This document shows positions 47,736 to 59,057 of a stretch of 64,000 bases of DNA, in pieces. This stretch comes from Pyronema omphalodes (taxonomy: Eukaryota > Ascomycota > Pezizomycetes > Pezizales > Pyronemataceae), in the NCBI GenBank assembly GCA_024516155.1, contig JAJJXM010000009.1, positions 372,001-436,000 on the forward strand. Reading direction: 5' to 3'. The stretch's first letter is position 1. Each line of letters opens with the position of its first letter. A program made the position numbers and the translations under genes. Under the pieces are notes generated by a model. The model was not told where the DNA came from and did no database searches. It worked only from the letters and a program-made list of their open reading frames with translations.

Positions 47736-50702
47736 GAGAGGTCTGGCTATCAAGGAGCCTTCGTAATATGATGTGGAGATGCGAGGAATTTCCAGACAAG
47801 CTTGAATACCGCTTCATAGAGCTGAGGTTGCACATTGACCCATTCTTCGGTTCCTCCACGTCTGAAGTCTCTAATAAGCATATACTTCACCCCCCATCTC
47901 TCACCGGCCATCATCTAAGGTATCTACGGAATTAAAATACTCCCTTACACTTCATATTCCATGCAAGCCCAGCACCATGGAGCTTATTATCACACCGAAA
48001 GCACATATGTTTTTCTTCCTTAAACCTGGATGCCTATTTCTCCATATTAATGGGGCATACGACATCTCTTTCAGTAATGTGGAGCTGAATGCAGTTAAGC
48101 TGAAGTAACCTGCAATACCTGCGAAACATCATCCTTAGCTCAAGATTGGCTATCCATCCATAGCTACCTTAAATCAGCCGTGTTGCTGTTCTATGAGCTG
48201 ACTAAGATTTACCAGAATTATGATAGTCCTCTGCCCAAGTACAGTTGTTGGATTACCAGATGTACTTGGGTTATGGAGATATCTGGTGATAATATGTTGG
48301 CATATTCCTGCATCGAAATAACATCCACTTGCATTTACACAAGCTCCTGGTGTCTCGGCTGGTTACAGGGGTAGATTATACTGAATTCAGTAGATTAAAA
48401 AGCTTCAATATTGCCACTTATTTTTAAGCATTTGTCTCGTGCGAATTTGGTTAGTTTGAAGAACCTAATTGGGTCTATTTTGGATGGTTTACAGCCTTCG
48501 ATCCTGTCGAATGTTATCAGTCTACAAATGTTCTACTGCAAGATATATCTCTGTCTATGCAAACGTAGCTTTCAAGATTATCCCCGACATGACTAAGCAC
48601 TTACCGACCCTTTCCAGCACAATCCACCCAAAATATTATCATCCACTCCACTATTTCCAGACCTTATTCCAAACCAAAAAAAAACGGGTATTTAACCCCC
48701 TCAATCGGACACATATCTGCAACCCGAAGTGCGGCCATAAGTAAGTCGTAAAGAAAAAATCAGAAACAAAAATAAGGCGTAGCATACATATCCATGAACT
48801 CCAAGAATACACAACATACCTAAGCGAAAGCTGAAACCCATGCAACACTGTATGGAAGACGGTATGTATCAAAAAACATCAATGGTGACGACAGAAAGTT
48901 GCGCTAGTCAGAAACCCCGCTTGGCGGCGACATGATAACTTGTTGCTTAGGGCTTGATAGATTAGTACGAGTTTCGGTTATAGGAGACGGGCACGCGATA
49001 AAAATGAAGGAAGGATGGAAGGAAGGAAGGTCTAACATAAGATACTTGATATTTCGGTTTTCTTGTTCTGAAGAGTTTTATAGGGTTGTGTATATAAGGA
49101 CAGATTTTTGGGGGTTTGTGTTAGGTGTTAGGAGTAGGAGATTTTGAAGCAAGAGAGGGAAGACATTAAATGTCACTCGGTCTATTTTTTTTTCTGTGGG
49201 ATTCGAGATAAAAAAACTACATATGGTGACCATATCTGAACCTTGGGATTTGGTATAGTAGAATCTCGGGAGTCTCTGTAAATTGCGCACAGCGGTGTAG
49301 GACTAGAGTAAGAATCTTGAGCCCCACCAGGCCGATTGCAGACAACTATGCACATCAGAAGTTATACATATAGCAACTGGTGGATGTTGGATAAGAATGA
49401 ACCTCGCTACCCCAAGCTGAGCATGCTTTCCATCGCCAGACACCGCAGAGGTCATCACTTGCTACTCCAATACGGACATATGCATTTCCAGCTATTTGCA
49501 AAATCTTTCTTGCTTCTATAGAATATCGTTCATCCGTGTTGATTCAACTCCGTAAATCTGCTATCTACAATGCTCTGCAATGGAGATATTTACATTTTCT
49601 GGATTTTTCAGCTCATAATGAGGACTCTGATTACGAATAGGAAAATAAACGGAAACTGGGAAGCCATAGGATACTGGTGAACTGCAAAGAAGTGCGCAGG
49701 AATCATGAATGCTCAATGCTGGAATACCCCCCTCCCCTCCACTTCCTCCTTATCCCCCCTCTTGCATCAATAAAACACCGCCCAAAAAAAAAAGAATAAG
49801 AGAAATTAAAACAACACCCTACCCGATCTAATTAAACACAGTCCTTCTAAGCTATTCCTACAATAGCGACATCATCGCCTATAGCATCCTCAACTGTCTA
49901 CTACTCAGCGCCGGGTTCATATTCTCCAGAATCCTCCGCACTCCCTCCTTCCTCAAAGATGTCTACCTAGAACTTCCAGCAACTCAATCTTTTAATTACC
50001 ACCGATTACCATCAATAAACTTCCTTTAGAAAAAAGTCTTAACATGGGGTTTTTGCTGGATATATTATGGCTAGTGTCAGGTTGCTGCATACATGTTCAC
50101 GACATACAAGAACGAATACATATCGGTCTTCCGAATGTTAGCACGTATATTGCATCATGCTTTGTTAGACTTTATTGGACTTTGTTGGACTTCATTAGAT
50201 TTCCTTACTTTGATCTCAACCATTCTTGTGGTATGGGCATCAATCCGGAATATTTGATGAAACTGTGATGTATAGCTAAAATACGATAGGGGTGGTAAAG
50301 TGATCTTATGGTGAAGAATAGTCTTCATGTTCAAACGATATTTTTTCTTGATTTGATAAGTAAGGTTCCTTACGGCTTCAATATTTAGTGAATCGTTGCG
50401 GATGGTAAGTGAATCACGATTATATGAATGCGGGTATGGTGAGATAACAGGGGACAGAGGGTGGGCTGAAGAAATATTGTGTAGGCAGTAAGTTGAACGC
50501 ATATAAGGACAAGAAGATTGAGAAGCCCATAGAGAATTCTGTGAGATCGTTGCATGTTATAGGACGGGTTTACAGCCCAAGCAGCAAACTCACATAGCAA
50601 TCAAAGAAGTGAAATTCCCGCAGTCTCCATTTCCCAGAGAGCAAAGCCTAATGTTTCTTAATTACATTCTTCAAATCGTACAAAAATTTCTCAAGGAAGC
50701 CA
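47736..50702. other. Long gene-poor region
   Basis: Only short, compositionally random frames; no RNA gene or strong repeat found by eye. The gap is long for this window and could hold decayed transposon sequence related to the hAT remnant. Confidence 0.4.
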
Positions 50703-51706
50703 TTACTCCCTATCCGTGCGCTTCCATCCCTCACCCTGTACAAACTTATACTTTCCATCCCAGAAAGCTCTCTGAAGCTTTGACAAGCCAACATTCTTAA
50801 TTTCCTCCACCTCCTCTTTCTCCAAATTCCAACCCTCCATATCTCCATACAACACCATTCTCTCCTTCTTCTGAGTAGTCGTAACAACCACCCATCTCAT
50901 TTCCAATCCCCACTTAAGCTGTACCTGCTCCTTAGTCTTTCCATACTTCTTCGCAATCTTCTCCAAAACGTCATCCAACGGTCCTCCCGCGAATCTAACA
51001 GTAGCACTCAAAGGACCATACGCAGTCAACAGAATGTTATGTTCTTTCGAGTAATTATAAAGCTTCTCATCAAAACAGTAAGGATGCATCTCAACCTGGT
51101 TAACAGCCGGGGTGATTTTAGCAGTCTTCATAAGCTCCTCGAGATCAGAAACTAGGAAGTTGGAAACACCGATAGTTCTAGCAGGTCCCTTTCCGTTATC
51201 ATGGAGAGCCTCGATAGCTTCCCAGACCTCTCCGACGGTGACACCATGCGATTGTTTATCGAAGAAGGGACAGTGAAGGAGGTAAAGATCGATGTAGTCG
51301 ACACCAAGGTTCTTTAGGGATTCGTTGAATCTAGCCTTAGGATCTTTGACTGACGGGAAGAGCTGGATTTAAATATATTTAATCAGTATATATAATTCTT
51401 CGTTCAATCAGGAGATTTGATATCAAGCTTCAAATCCGCACCCACCTTGGTAGTGATAAAAAGCTGGTCACGGGGAACACCAGATTCCTTAATAGCAGCT
51501 CCGATCTCGGCCTCGTTTCCGTACATCTCGGCTCCGTCAATGTGACGGTATCCGAGCTTGATGGCTTCAACCATGGAGTTGACAAGAGCTCTGTCAAGAC
51601 CGGTTTCATCCTTGGCGGCACCATACCATTTTGTTCCGCAACCGTAACCAACAGCAGGAACGGTGAGACCAGTGGAGAGCTTGAAAGTGGGGATGTTGAC
51701 GGCCAT
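50703..51706 (-). CDS. Aldo-keto reductase
   Basis: Exons 51706-51446 and 51362-50703 give 306 residues, the family's normal size. The catalytic tetrad is complete: D57 and Y62 (HIDGAEMYGNE), K87 (FITTK, at the exon border) and H117 (LYLLHCPFF). GVSNFLVSDLEEL and VNQVEMHPYC are further signatures. It reduces aldehydes or ketones with NADPH in the cytosol; the natural substrate cannot be told. The start at 51706 precedes MAVNIPTFKLSTG. The 83-nt intron lies directly after the catalytic lysine codon. Confidence 0.94.
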
Positions 51707-52330
51707 TGTTTTCGTGGTGTGATTGAAATAACGGGGATGATAGAAACAGAGGGGGAAGGAAGAGTTTAAGAAAGCTGGGTGGAGCTGGAAGCTATATGGG
51801 AGCTCCAACGGTGTAATTGCACCTGCCTTTGAATCACTAGACCAAGTCGATTTGTAAGTACGCGTGGAAAGAGGTGGAATTAACGTTTGATTGTGACGGA
51901 TTGGGATGTGGCGTTAAGCCTGGTGAACACACGGGTGCCTGGCACGGATGTTCGGAGTTCGTCATGCGGGGTACCCCGAGGTACGCTATGCTGTTTAGTC
52001 CGATGGCGGGGTAGGAAACGGAAATAGAACGGAGATGTTGGAGTGGACACAGAACTCTTGAGATGTGTTGGATTGCGATGCTCATCTACATTAACGATGA
52101 GTGATGACGGAAGAGAATATAAATTGAGTCTGGGTATATTTCCCGTTGACTCCAGCACTTAATAGTTATCATATTGATTGCTTGATCGCGCCCTCAAAAT
52201 TACAAACATATCGAAAATAAAACGATATACATATCACTCATTCTACTCTACCCTATCATATTTTGCAACCCAAACCGCCAGGTCTAGATCACAACCTTCA
52301 ACCCAAAAATCAAAACGCCATGGGCACCAT
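51707..52330. other. Intergenic region, AKR promoter
   Basis: Lies between the AKR start and the 3' end of the sugar transporter. No gene or clear site identified. Confidence 0.5.
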
Positions 52331-54645
52331 CTAAGCATCATCACCCTCACCCAGCCGTCTATAATTTCCACCACCTGTGTTATTCTTCCGTCCAAATATT
52401 CCCCCAAATAATCCTGCTACTCCACCTCGTGCGGGTGGCGGTGATCGAGTCTTGGGTGAATCTGGTGGGTTGACCTCAAACGAGGGCACAGGGCTACCAA
52501 CACGGGCGCCGCCTAATAAAGATGCACTAGCCGTGCTTGGAGTTGGTGCAGCAGTTTGATCCCCAAAGACAGAATCCTATATCCATTAGTATATCAGTCT
52601 GAATATTTCAAATGATAACTCACCATATCCTCGAGCATAACCCCCTTTGTCTCTGGGTAGCAGAAATATACCACCACGAAACTGATAACACAGAAGAACG
52701 CATGGAGCAAGTAAAGACGCCACTTGATCCATTCCTGAAGAACTGGCGTCATCATACCAACAAGCCAATTGCATGCCCAGTTAGTTGCGGTGGAAAGTGA
52801 AGCTCCCTTTGCACGAACGCTGAGAGGCATGATCTCAGGAGGGTACAACCATGGGATAGGTCCCCAGGAGTATCCGAAGAAGGCGTTGTAGATGATGACG
52901 AAGATAACTACCATACCAGGAGTCATAGAGACATCGATATACATCCAGTAGGAAATGGTAGACAAGGCAAGAGCCATAATGATTGCACCGGAGAGCAAGA
53001 TCGGGCGGCGACCCCAGCGGTCCACAAGCCACCATGGTGGAATAGTGCTAAGAATGTAAACAATGCCGTTGATACCAGTCATGAGAATGGCGTCACGACC
53101 GCGCCAACCAGCCTGCTCAAAGACCATAGGAGCATAGTAGGAGATGACATTAATGCCGTTCAACTGCGCAAAAGCTTGTGATGACATTGCAATCAAAAGG
53201 CGTCTGCGGTATCGTGACCACATTTCCGAGTATGACTTTTCGCCCTCTGCCCGCTGGAGCAGGACTCCCATTTTAATTTCGCGGAACTCTTCACGAGCTC
53301 TTTCGTCTAAGACATCGCCACCACTTCGAAGGTTTGCAATGACTACAATACCTTCTTCGTCATGGTCGTTATCGAGAAGCCATCTATAATTGGTTTAGCT
53401 CGTGAACAGCTCTAGCTCTAGCTCTGGGAAGCTACCTTGGGGACTCTGCGATGAAGAGGGCGCCCAACGCCAACATACAACCCATTACACATTGCATAGC
53501 GAGGGGGATACGCCACGAGTTGTCGCTTTCGATGAAGCTGCAAAAATAGTCGACCCATACACTAGAGGCGTACCCCGCAATGTTACCGGTGAATTCGATA
53601 CAAGCGAGAAAGCCACGATTATGGGCAGGCGAAATCTCAGACTGGTAGACTGGCACGATAGTGGAAAGAGCACCGACACCGAAACCAGCAATGATACGGC
53701 CCAAACTAAGCATTCCCTTTCCACTTGCAAAAGTTTGGAGAGCCCCTCCTACAACGAAGATGATAGACCCAAAAAGGATTGTTTTGCGCCGACCAATAAC
53801 GTCTCCAATGCGGCCTACAACGAGGGATGAAATAAATGCCCCAATTTCCAGGATAGACACCATCATCCCAATTTCAGCAGCTGTAGGTTGGTCGAAATAA
53901 TCTTTGAAGTAAGGGCCTCTGAGGGTACCCATTAGCAAACAGCTGTTATCTTGTGGAGAAGCTGACATACGTGATAATGCCCGACATGACTCCCTGATCA
54001 TATCCGAAAAGGAAAACGCCTACACTCACAAATATTGTTGTGAAGTACCTGTAGAAAATGATTAGCTTCAAGCCACGAGAGCTTAATACAACACTATTGG
54101 AGGATGAAAACATACAGCAATGGTTTCCCAGTGAGGCCATGAAAGGCCGTGCCAGTTCCTCCTCCCGACATGATTCTACTTAGCAGCCTTTCAAAGTAGC
54201 CAGGTTTGCGTCGTGTTGGGGTGGGTATGTAGATTTTAACCTCTTTAGCGACGCCGTGGTTTCGGTCTTTTTCTGAATAAGAGTCTGAATCTTGGCTGTA
54301 GCGAACCTCGTGGGCTCTTGAGTCTGAGCGTGTATGGAAGCCAGTGAGATCCTCCTGGAATCGGCTGAGTCTAGCCTTTGGCTGCTCGATCTCGTCGGTA
54401 ATATCACCAGTAGCACTTGCGGCACTGAAGAGAGAAAAGTCGGAAGCGGTTGAGTCGACTGACGACCTCGACCTAAAAGAAGGGTTGTCTCTATGAAAGC
54501 TGCTATGAGTATCCCTAGACAGAAGCGACTGTGAGTGGTCGTTATGAGGGGACGCTATCGAGCGAAGAGGGATGTCGTTGTTGGAGCTTGAGGGAGGAAT
54601 GGTGAATGGTGTTGGGCGGCTGGTGCGCAGCCAGTAGGTATTCAA
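52331..54645 (-). CDS. MFS sugar transporter with long N- and C-terminal cytoplasmic tails
   Basis: Exons 54645-54116, 54048-53971, 53918-53436, 53383-52624 and 52576-52331 give 698 residues. Membrane core signatures are FGYDQGVMSGIIT, GRIGDVIGRRKT, GRIIAGFGVG followed by PVYQSEISP, AESPRWLLDNDHDEEG, WGRRP and FCYPETKGVMLEDM, all of the sugar porter family. An N-terminal extension of about 175 residues is rich in Ser, Asp and Arg and precedes the first helix; the tail of about 80 residues is Pro/Gly-rich. Typical fungal hexose transporters have about 530-560 residues, so both tails are extra. Long tails occur in nutrient sensors and regulated transporters, but no sensor motif is recognised. 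Sugar specificity is unknown. Confidence 0.92.
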
Positions 54646-55457
54646 AGAATTTGAGGTCTAGGACACTGATGAGTCCCCGGTTTGGTACCGTGACAGTTAG
54701 GCGGTAGTGGGTGGAGGCGGATGAGGCTGCGTGATGTGTTCGATGCAGCCGGGGGGTAGTGCCTGCAGTCAAATTGGAGGGTGGGTGGTAGCAGCTCGCG
54801 TGTTCCTTGAAAGGTGGTATCTTAAGGGTCCTTTCCCCTCCACGAGACCAGTGAAGCTCAAGTACGGGGTAGTGAACGAAGTCCGGGCGAAGAGCACGGA
54901 GGTTGGGGTGCAATAACTTCTTGCCGATCGTATTACCCTGGTTGTAACAGGCGGAATCGCGGGCCACAGTAAGTGTGCGTCCGAGTTGGCGGTGTCTTGT
55001 CAATACACAAGGTAGAGGCGGCGGGGACACTTGAATTCTACGTAAAAAAGCTCCAGTTGAGGTCCAAGGTAGCTAGCTATCCTGCCTTGAATGGTGTGTA
55101 GCTCGTTTAGCGCTTGGGAACTTTAGAAACAATTTGGAACGAACGTCGACGACGACTGGATGAAGCTGGGCTGGCAACGTGTCAAATACGAAAATCGCTG
55201 AAGGATAAACGGGTGAGAAGAGCCGAAGAAGATGCAGGCGGTAGATTGAATTTCTGCTGATGTTTCGACAGATAGAGTAATTATCGGAAGATTTCGCAGC
55301 TCTGAGTGGGCGATTGGACGGAAACGGCGGACTCAGCGGTTAACTGAAGAATTCTGAAGATATTTCTGCTGCTGTTTATTTTGCTGTAAAGAGAGCTGAA
55401 GATGGAGGTTGAGGTTGAATGCGAGAGATAGGGGAGAACGTCGTCAGGAACGCGAGG

Positions 55458-55919
55458 GTATGCTATCTTCGCGTCTGCTGGCGAGCCGATACTTCCTTGC
55501 CGACTTTCCGCGTCTTTACGACCTTATAGAAACCGATTCGGCTTCTAAATACCTCAATGACAGCCGAGAAGATTTCGAAATTGATTTCCGAAATATTTTT
55601 CTTCACAAGAGCATCCGGAATATCTTCAGCTTGCCGAATATGATTGAACCCTGTAAAATGCTAGCAGCCGCAAACTTCTTACAAACAGGCTTCCAAGACA
55701 TTTTGGTAAGATTCCGACATGTTCTTATGCTCATGTGAGCGACGATTGTTGACATGGCTGACTAGCACTGCAGTTCCTGGTGTCCAACCGGTAAGCATCG
55801 TTGCACACACAGATCATCTGCTCCAAGATCTGGGTCATCTCGGGAATCCCAACATCACGCTCGTCTCACAGGTGCCGCAAGATCTGAGGGAAGCTTTGTT
55901 TTGTTTTCAAATTAAATGA
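55458..55919 (+). pseudogene. Unrecognised protein-like sequence in two frames (gene with intron, or relic)
   Basis: The first part (from ATG 55458) reads like a real protein: RYFLADFPRLYDLIETDSA, then FEIDFRNIFLHKSIRNIFSLP and CKMLAAANFLQTGFQDIL, ending at a good donor GTAAGA (55707). A second part, in another frame, reads NPNITLVSQVPQDLREALF to a stop at 55919. A branch-like CTGAC and CTGCAG acceptor sit between them, but the phases do not join cleanly. Either a small exon is missed or a frameshift has broken the gene. I do not recognise the family. Confidence 0.35.
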
Positions 55920-57150
55920 CTGCTTACGAGTGACAGGTTCTAGACATCACATAGATGGTTTATAACGACATGATTTGTTAGACCTTATGCCGTTTCACGG
56001 CTTTTTATGTTAAACACAGGCAAATATTTATGAATTTGAATGCTTTTGTTTTATTTTGAAGGTTAGTGAGGGAGCAAAGTGATGAAGATCCTCAGCTCCC
56101 TTCAAGAAGCGGAAGTCCATATCTTATCCCCAGTCTGAAATACACAGCAAAGAAGAGGGGAGAGGTGATGATGCGGTATTTAGAGATCATCAATAACGGA
56201 TAAGATTTTCAATTTTATGCAGCTTAAAGTCTAATCGGGTAGTAACTTCCACCCGGTGCGTGAAACACCGAGCTTTGCTTGTGTGTGTATGTAGTTATTC
56301 ACTACAGATGTTGAATGACGTAATCGATCATCGGGTCGGCTGGCACTTATGCAAGTAAATCACCTTTCGGTCCGTGCGGGAAAACCCAAGGGCTGTAACC
56401 TCCTCTCGGCATGGGATAGCGTTCATGGTTTATCACTCATCGGTAAATCTCGGCTTGACACTGAAAAAATCTGAACAGGAAAATAATGTCATAGCGTACT
56501 GTCTAATGGCGTTATTATTTGAAAATGTCTTACTGAGTTTTATCTCACTACCAATCCTCGTTGTACAACTTATAAGATCTGTTTGCATCTCACTTCTAAA
56601 GCACCTATGAGCTATATAACAAAATCCTTTCTCAATAGTAACATATATCGTTATATGGAAGTGTTCAGCTATTCTAGATACTATGTGGGTACAAGTTGAT
56701 AATTTTTGATACATAAATTGCTGCTATCCCAGGCAGTACCTCTATCCCTATCAACACCTCAAAAACCCCCTCCCTTTCTCCTGGGGTAGAATTTTCTCCC
56801 ACCAGTTAACCACCCTGGTATCTATTAATCAATTATATCCACAAATCACCTACCACCCAGCATATTCAAAAATTTCCCCCAAAAGTGCCTCTTCCTTATA
56901 TATATCACCATATTACCATATATACCATCCCAATAACCTCCAATTCCCCACCATCATTCTCTCCACACTCCACATCAACCCGGATTCATGCCACAAAAAA
57001 CACTTAAAACCTTCAACCCCTCCTTATCAGACGGTAGACCTAACCCGGGTTCTCCCATCTCTTCACCATCTTATAAACAACCGTATACTTGTCATTATAC
57101 TGCATCCCCAGTTTAGTATTCCAATTCCAAAACCAGCCACTAAATTGCCG

Positions 57151-57171
57151 CCCCCCCCCCCCCCCCCCCCC
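57151..57171 (+). repeat. Poly-C tract, C21
   Basis: Twenty-one consecutive C residues, about 0.6 kb from the retroposon. Confidence 0.9.
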
Positions 57172-57790
57172 GATTCTCCCATAAAATATCCTGAAGACTT
57201 AACCAACACCATCACCTTATCTCAATAGTGATGACGCCTGTAGTCTGTAGATTTCCACCATCTTCGGTAATTTCGGGAACCTATGGAGTTATGAATGATA
57301 CCAGCTGGGTCCAGGCGGGTGCAGACCAGATATACTGGATACAGGAATTCACGAAGCGGAAGAACCATTTTCTGGATCCCCGATTCCTGGGAATATTATA
57401 TGGAGGACAGTAGTGGTGGTAGCTATACCATGGCGAACGCCCCCTGCTCCAGAGTTCCCGAGATCGAGATTTTTTAAGCCCAGCAGCAGTTGTGAAGATT
57501 TGAAGGGAGGGGGGTTAATTGGGGAATACTAAGGCAGTGGGTGTTTCATATGATTTTAATTTCCCGAACATTCCCAACCTTAAGATTGAGAAGTATGCTA
57601 CAGTCTTAATATATTTCAAAGGCTCTGTATTCTACTTTAGAGTCTCGTTGGGATTTACCCCAGAGAGTACATTATATCTTGGGCCTGTTCAATATTGCTA
57701 CCCTTCTTCTTTGTGTTGTGCTGGTTTTGATTCTTGTCTGCTTATTTGGAGCCCTGTTTGCGCTTTTTACACTTCTCTGTTTGCTTACTG

Positions 57791-57806
57791 ATAACTCTTC
57801 TCGTCT
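57791..57806 (+). repeat. Left target-site duplication of the retroposon
   Basis: ATAACTCTTCTCGTCT is repeated exactly at 59042-59057, flanking the inserted element. The first three bases may derive from the AATA tail, so the true duplication is 13-16 bp. Confidence 0.85.
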
Positions 57807-58844
57807 CATACCGATAATCTACTGCCAATCCTGAACAGACTGAATAACACAGTCAAGGAAACTGCTCGCAAATATGAGGAACAGCGGAGAGCAACCCACG
57901 CTGAGACCACACAGCTCAAGGAGTCCATTTCTGCTCTGACTGCACAGATTATCGAACTCAAGACGGCAGCACCTCAGACCCCTCCATCACCAACCATTGA
58001 TGTGATAACCAGCACTGCGGTAGAAGAAATGTCTCTACACCTTCTTGATGTTCAGCGTGACATTCAAGATGTTCTGGATGTGGTCAGGGATTCCGCAGGA
58101 AAGAGGAAACGTGCTTGCAGTGAATCGTCCGACTCAATCGACGCATCAACAATGACCCCCACTATGCAAGGACATTCTGCACAAAAACCACGGTCTACTT
58201 CGCCAGTTCACACCGTGATGCACTCACGTCATGCAACCATCGCTGCACAAGAAGTACTTGATGCACTTTTGGGCAGCTCCTCCTCCATCCCGGTTATTCA
58301 ACAGATAATCAAAGCTTCTGACTCTCAACCGAACTCAAACACCAAGCCCGACACGACTCCATCCAATGTAGGCAACGCTGCCCCGGAATCTACAGACAAA
58401 TGGCGGATTGTGGAGGGTAAGAGAGCCCGTAGGAAGAAGAAGGCAACCGGTTCTGGGCCACGACAACAGACAGTGCAACAGAATGAGAACCCCCCGAAAC
58501 AACAGAATGGTGCACGGGGTAAGAAACAGCATCAACCAATAATGAAACACCACTCCGGCAATAAAACATGGGCAGATGTTGTCCGTAGTGGTGGAATTAA
58601 CGTCCAGATTATCCTAGGAAATGACAACCTAAGACCGACAACCCCGGTGAAGGTGAAGGAACAAAGGGGAGAGAAGCGAGGTGGGAATAGCAGGAGACAG
58701 AGGCGGGGAGGCAGTGGAGGGCATGTGAATCGTAAAGTGACAGGGCAGATGATGACGAGTGAAAATGCCACCGGCTATGACATGGGTATGGTGGTGGATG
58801 CTGGAGGAGATGACCAGGATATGACAGGACAAGGGGGAGACTGA
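57807..58844 (+). CDS. ORF1-like (gag-like) nucleic-acid-binding protein of the retroposon, 5'-truncated
   Basis: The frame is open from the element's left border; in-frame codons with no upstream ATG show truncation. It begins with a coiled coil (LNRLNNTVKETARKYEEQRR, then TTQLKESISALTAQIIELK), continues with a Ser/Thr-rich region, a Lys/Arg cluster (WRIVEGKRARRKKK) and a block HHSGNKTWADVVRSGGINVQ, and ends in basic then Gly/Asp-rich tails. There is no RT, endonuclease or zinc-knuckle motif. Coiled coil plus basic region is the general layout of LINE ORF1 proteins, which bind element RNA. The frame has no internal stops, so the copy is recent. Confidence 0.65.
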   Translation, partial: HTDNLLPILNRLNNTVKETARKYEEQRRATHAETTQLKESISALTAQIIELKTAAPQTPPSPTIDVITSTAVEEMSLHLLDVQRDIQDVLDVVRDSAGKRKRACSESSDSIDASTMTPTMQGHSAQKPRSTSPVHTVMHSRHATIAAQEVLDALLGSSSSIPVIQQIIKASDSQPNSNTKPDTTPSNVGNAAPESTDKWRIVEGKRARRKKKATGSGPRQQTVQQNENPPKQQNGARGKKQHQPIMKHHSGNKTWADVVRSGGINVQIILGNDNLRPTTPVKVKEQRGEKRGGNSRRQRRGGSGGHVNRKVTGQMMTSENATGYDMGMVVDAGGDDQDMTGQGGD

Positions 58845-59041
58845 GAAAGTCCTCTTTATCGATTCCCTTGTTTTTTCTGATTGTATTTCTTGTTCATACT
58901 TTGTTTGGCGGTTTATATGGGTGTAGGAGATTAGGGGGCCTCATTAGGTGGTTTAGATCACGAGGACGGGATTTGGATATTGTTTTAGTCCTGCATGGGC
59001 CTTTTAGGCCTCGGTCAGCGTATGATTCAATAAATAAATAA
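57807..59041 (+). mobile_element. LINE-like retroposon, 5'-truncated, carrying only an ORF1-type gene
   Basis: The insertion is bounded by a 13-16 bp target-site duplication and ends in an AATA tail (about 59028-59041), the hallmarks of target-primed reverse transcription in fungal Tad1-type LINEs. The 5' end opens directly into an ORF without start codon, so it is 5'-truncated. The ORF stops at 58844 and is followed by about 185 bp of 3' UTR. No reverse-transcriptase or endonuclease sequence is present, although a normal 5'-truncated LINE copy should retain the RT-bearing ORF2 end. It is therefore a non-autonomous derivative that would need an enzyme from elsewhere. Confidence 0.75.
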
Positions 59042-59057
59042 ATAACTCTTCTCGTCT
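59042..59057 (+). repeat. Right target-site duplication of the retroposon
   Basis: Exact copy of 57791-57806, directly after the AATA tail. Confidence 0.85.

Larger units (their letters stand above)
54646..57790. other. Intergenic region with an unresolved candidate gene
   Basis: Holds the transporter promoter, the candidate at 55458-55919, and a C21 tract at 57151-57171. The 56.0-57.7 kb part shows no supported gene. Confidence 0.45.
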
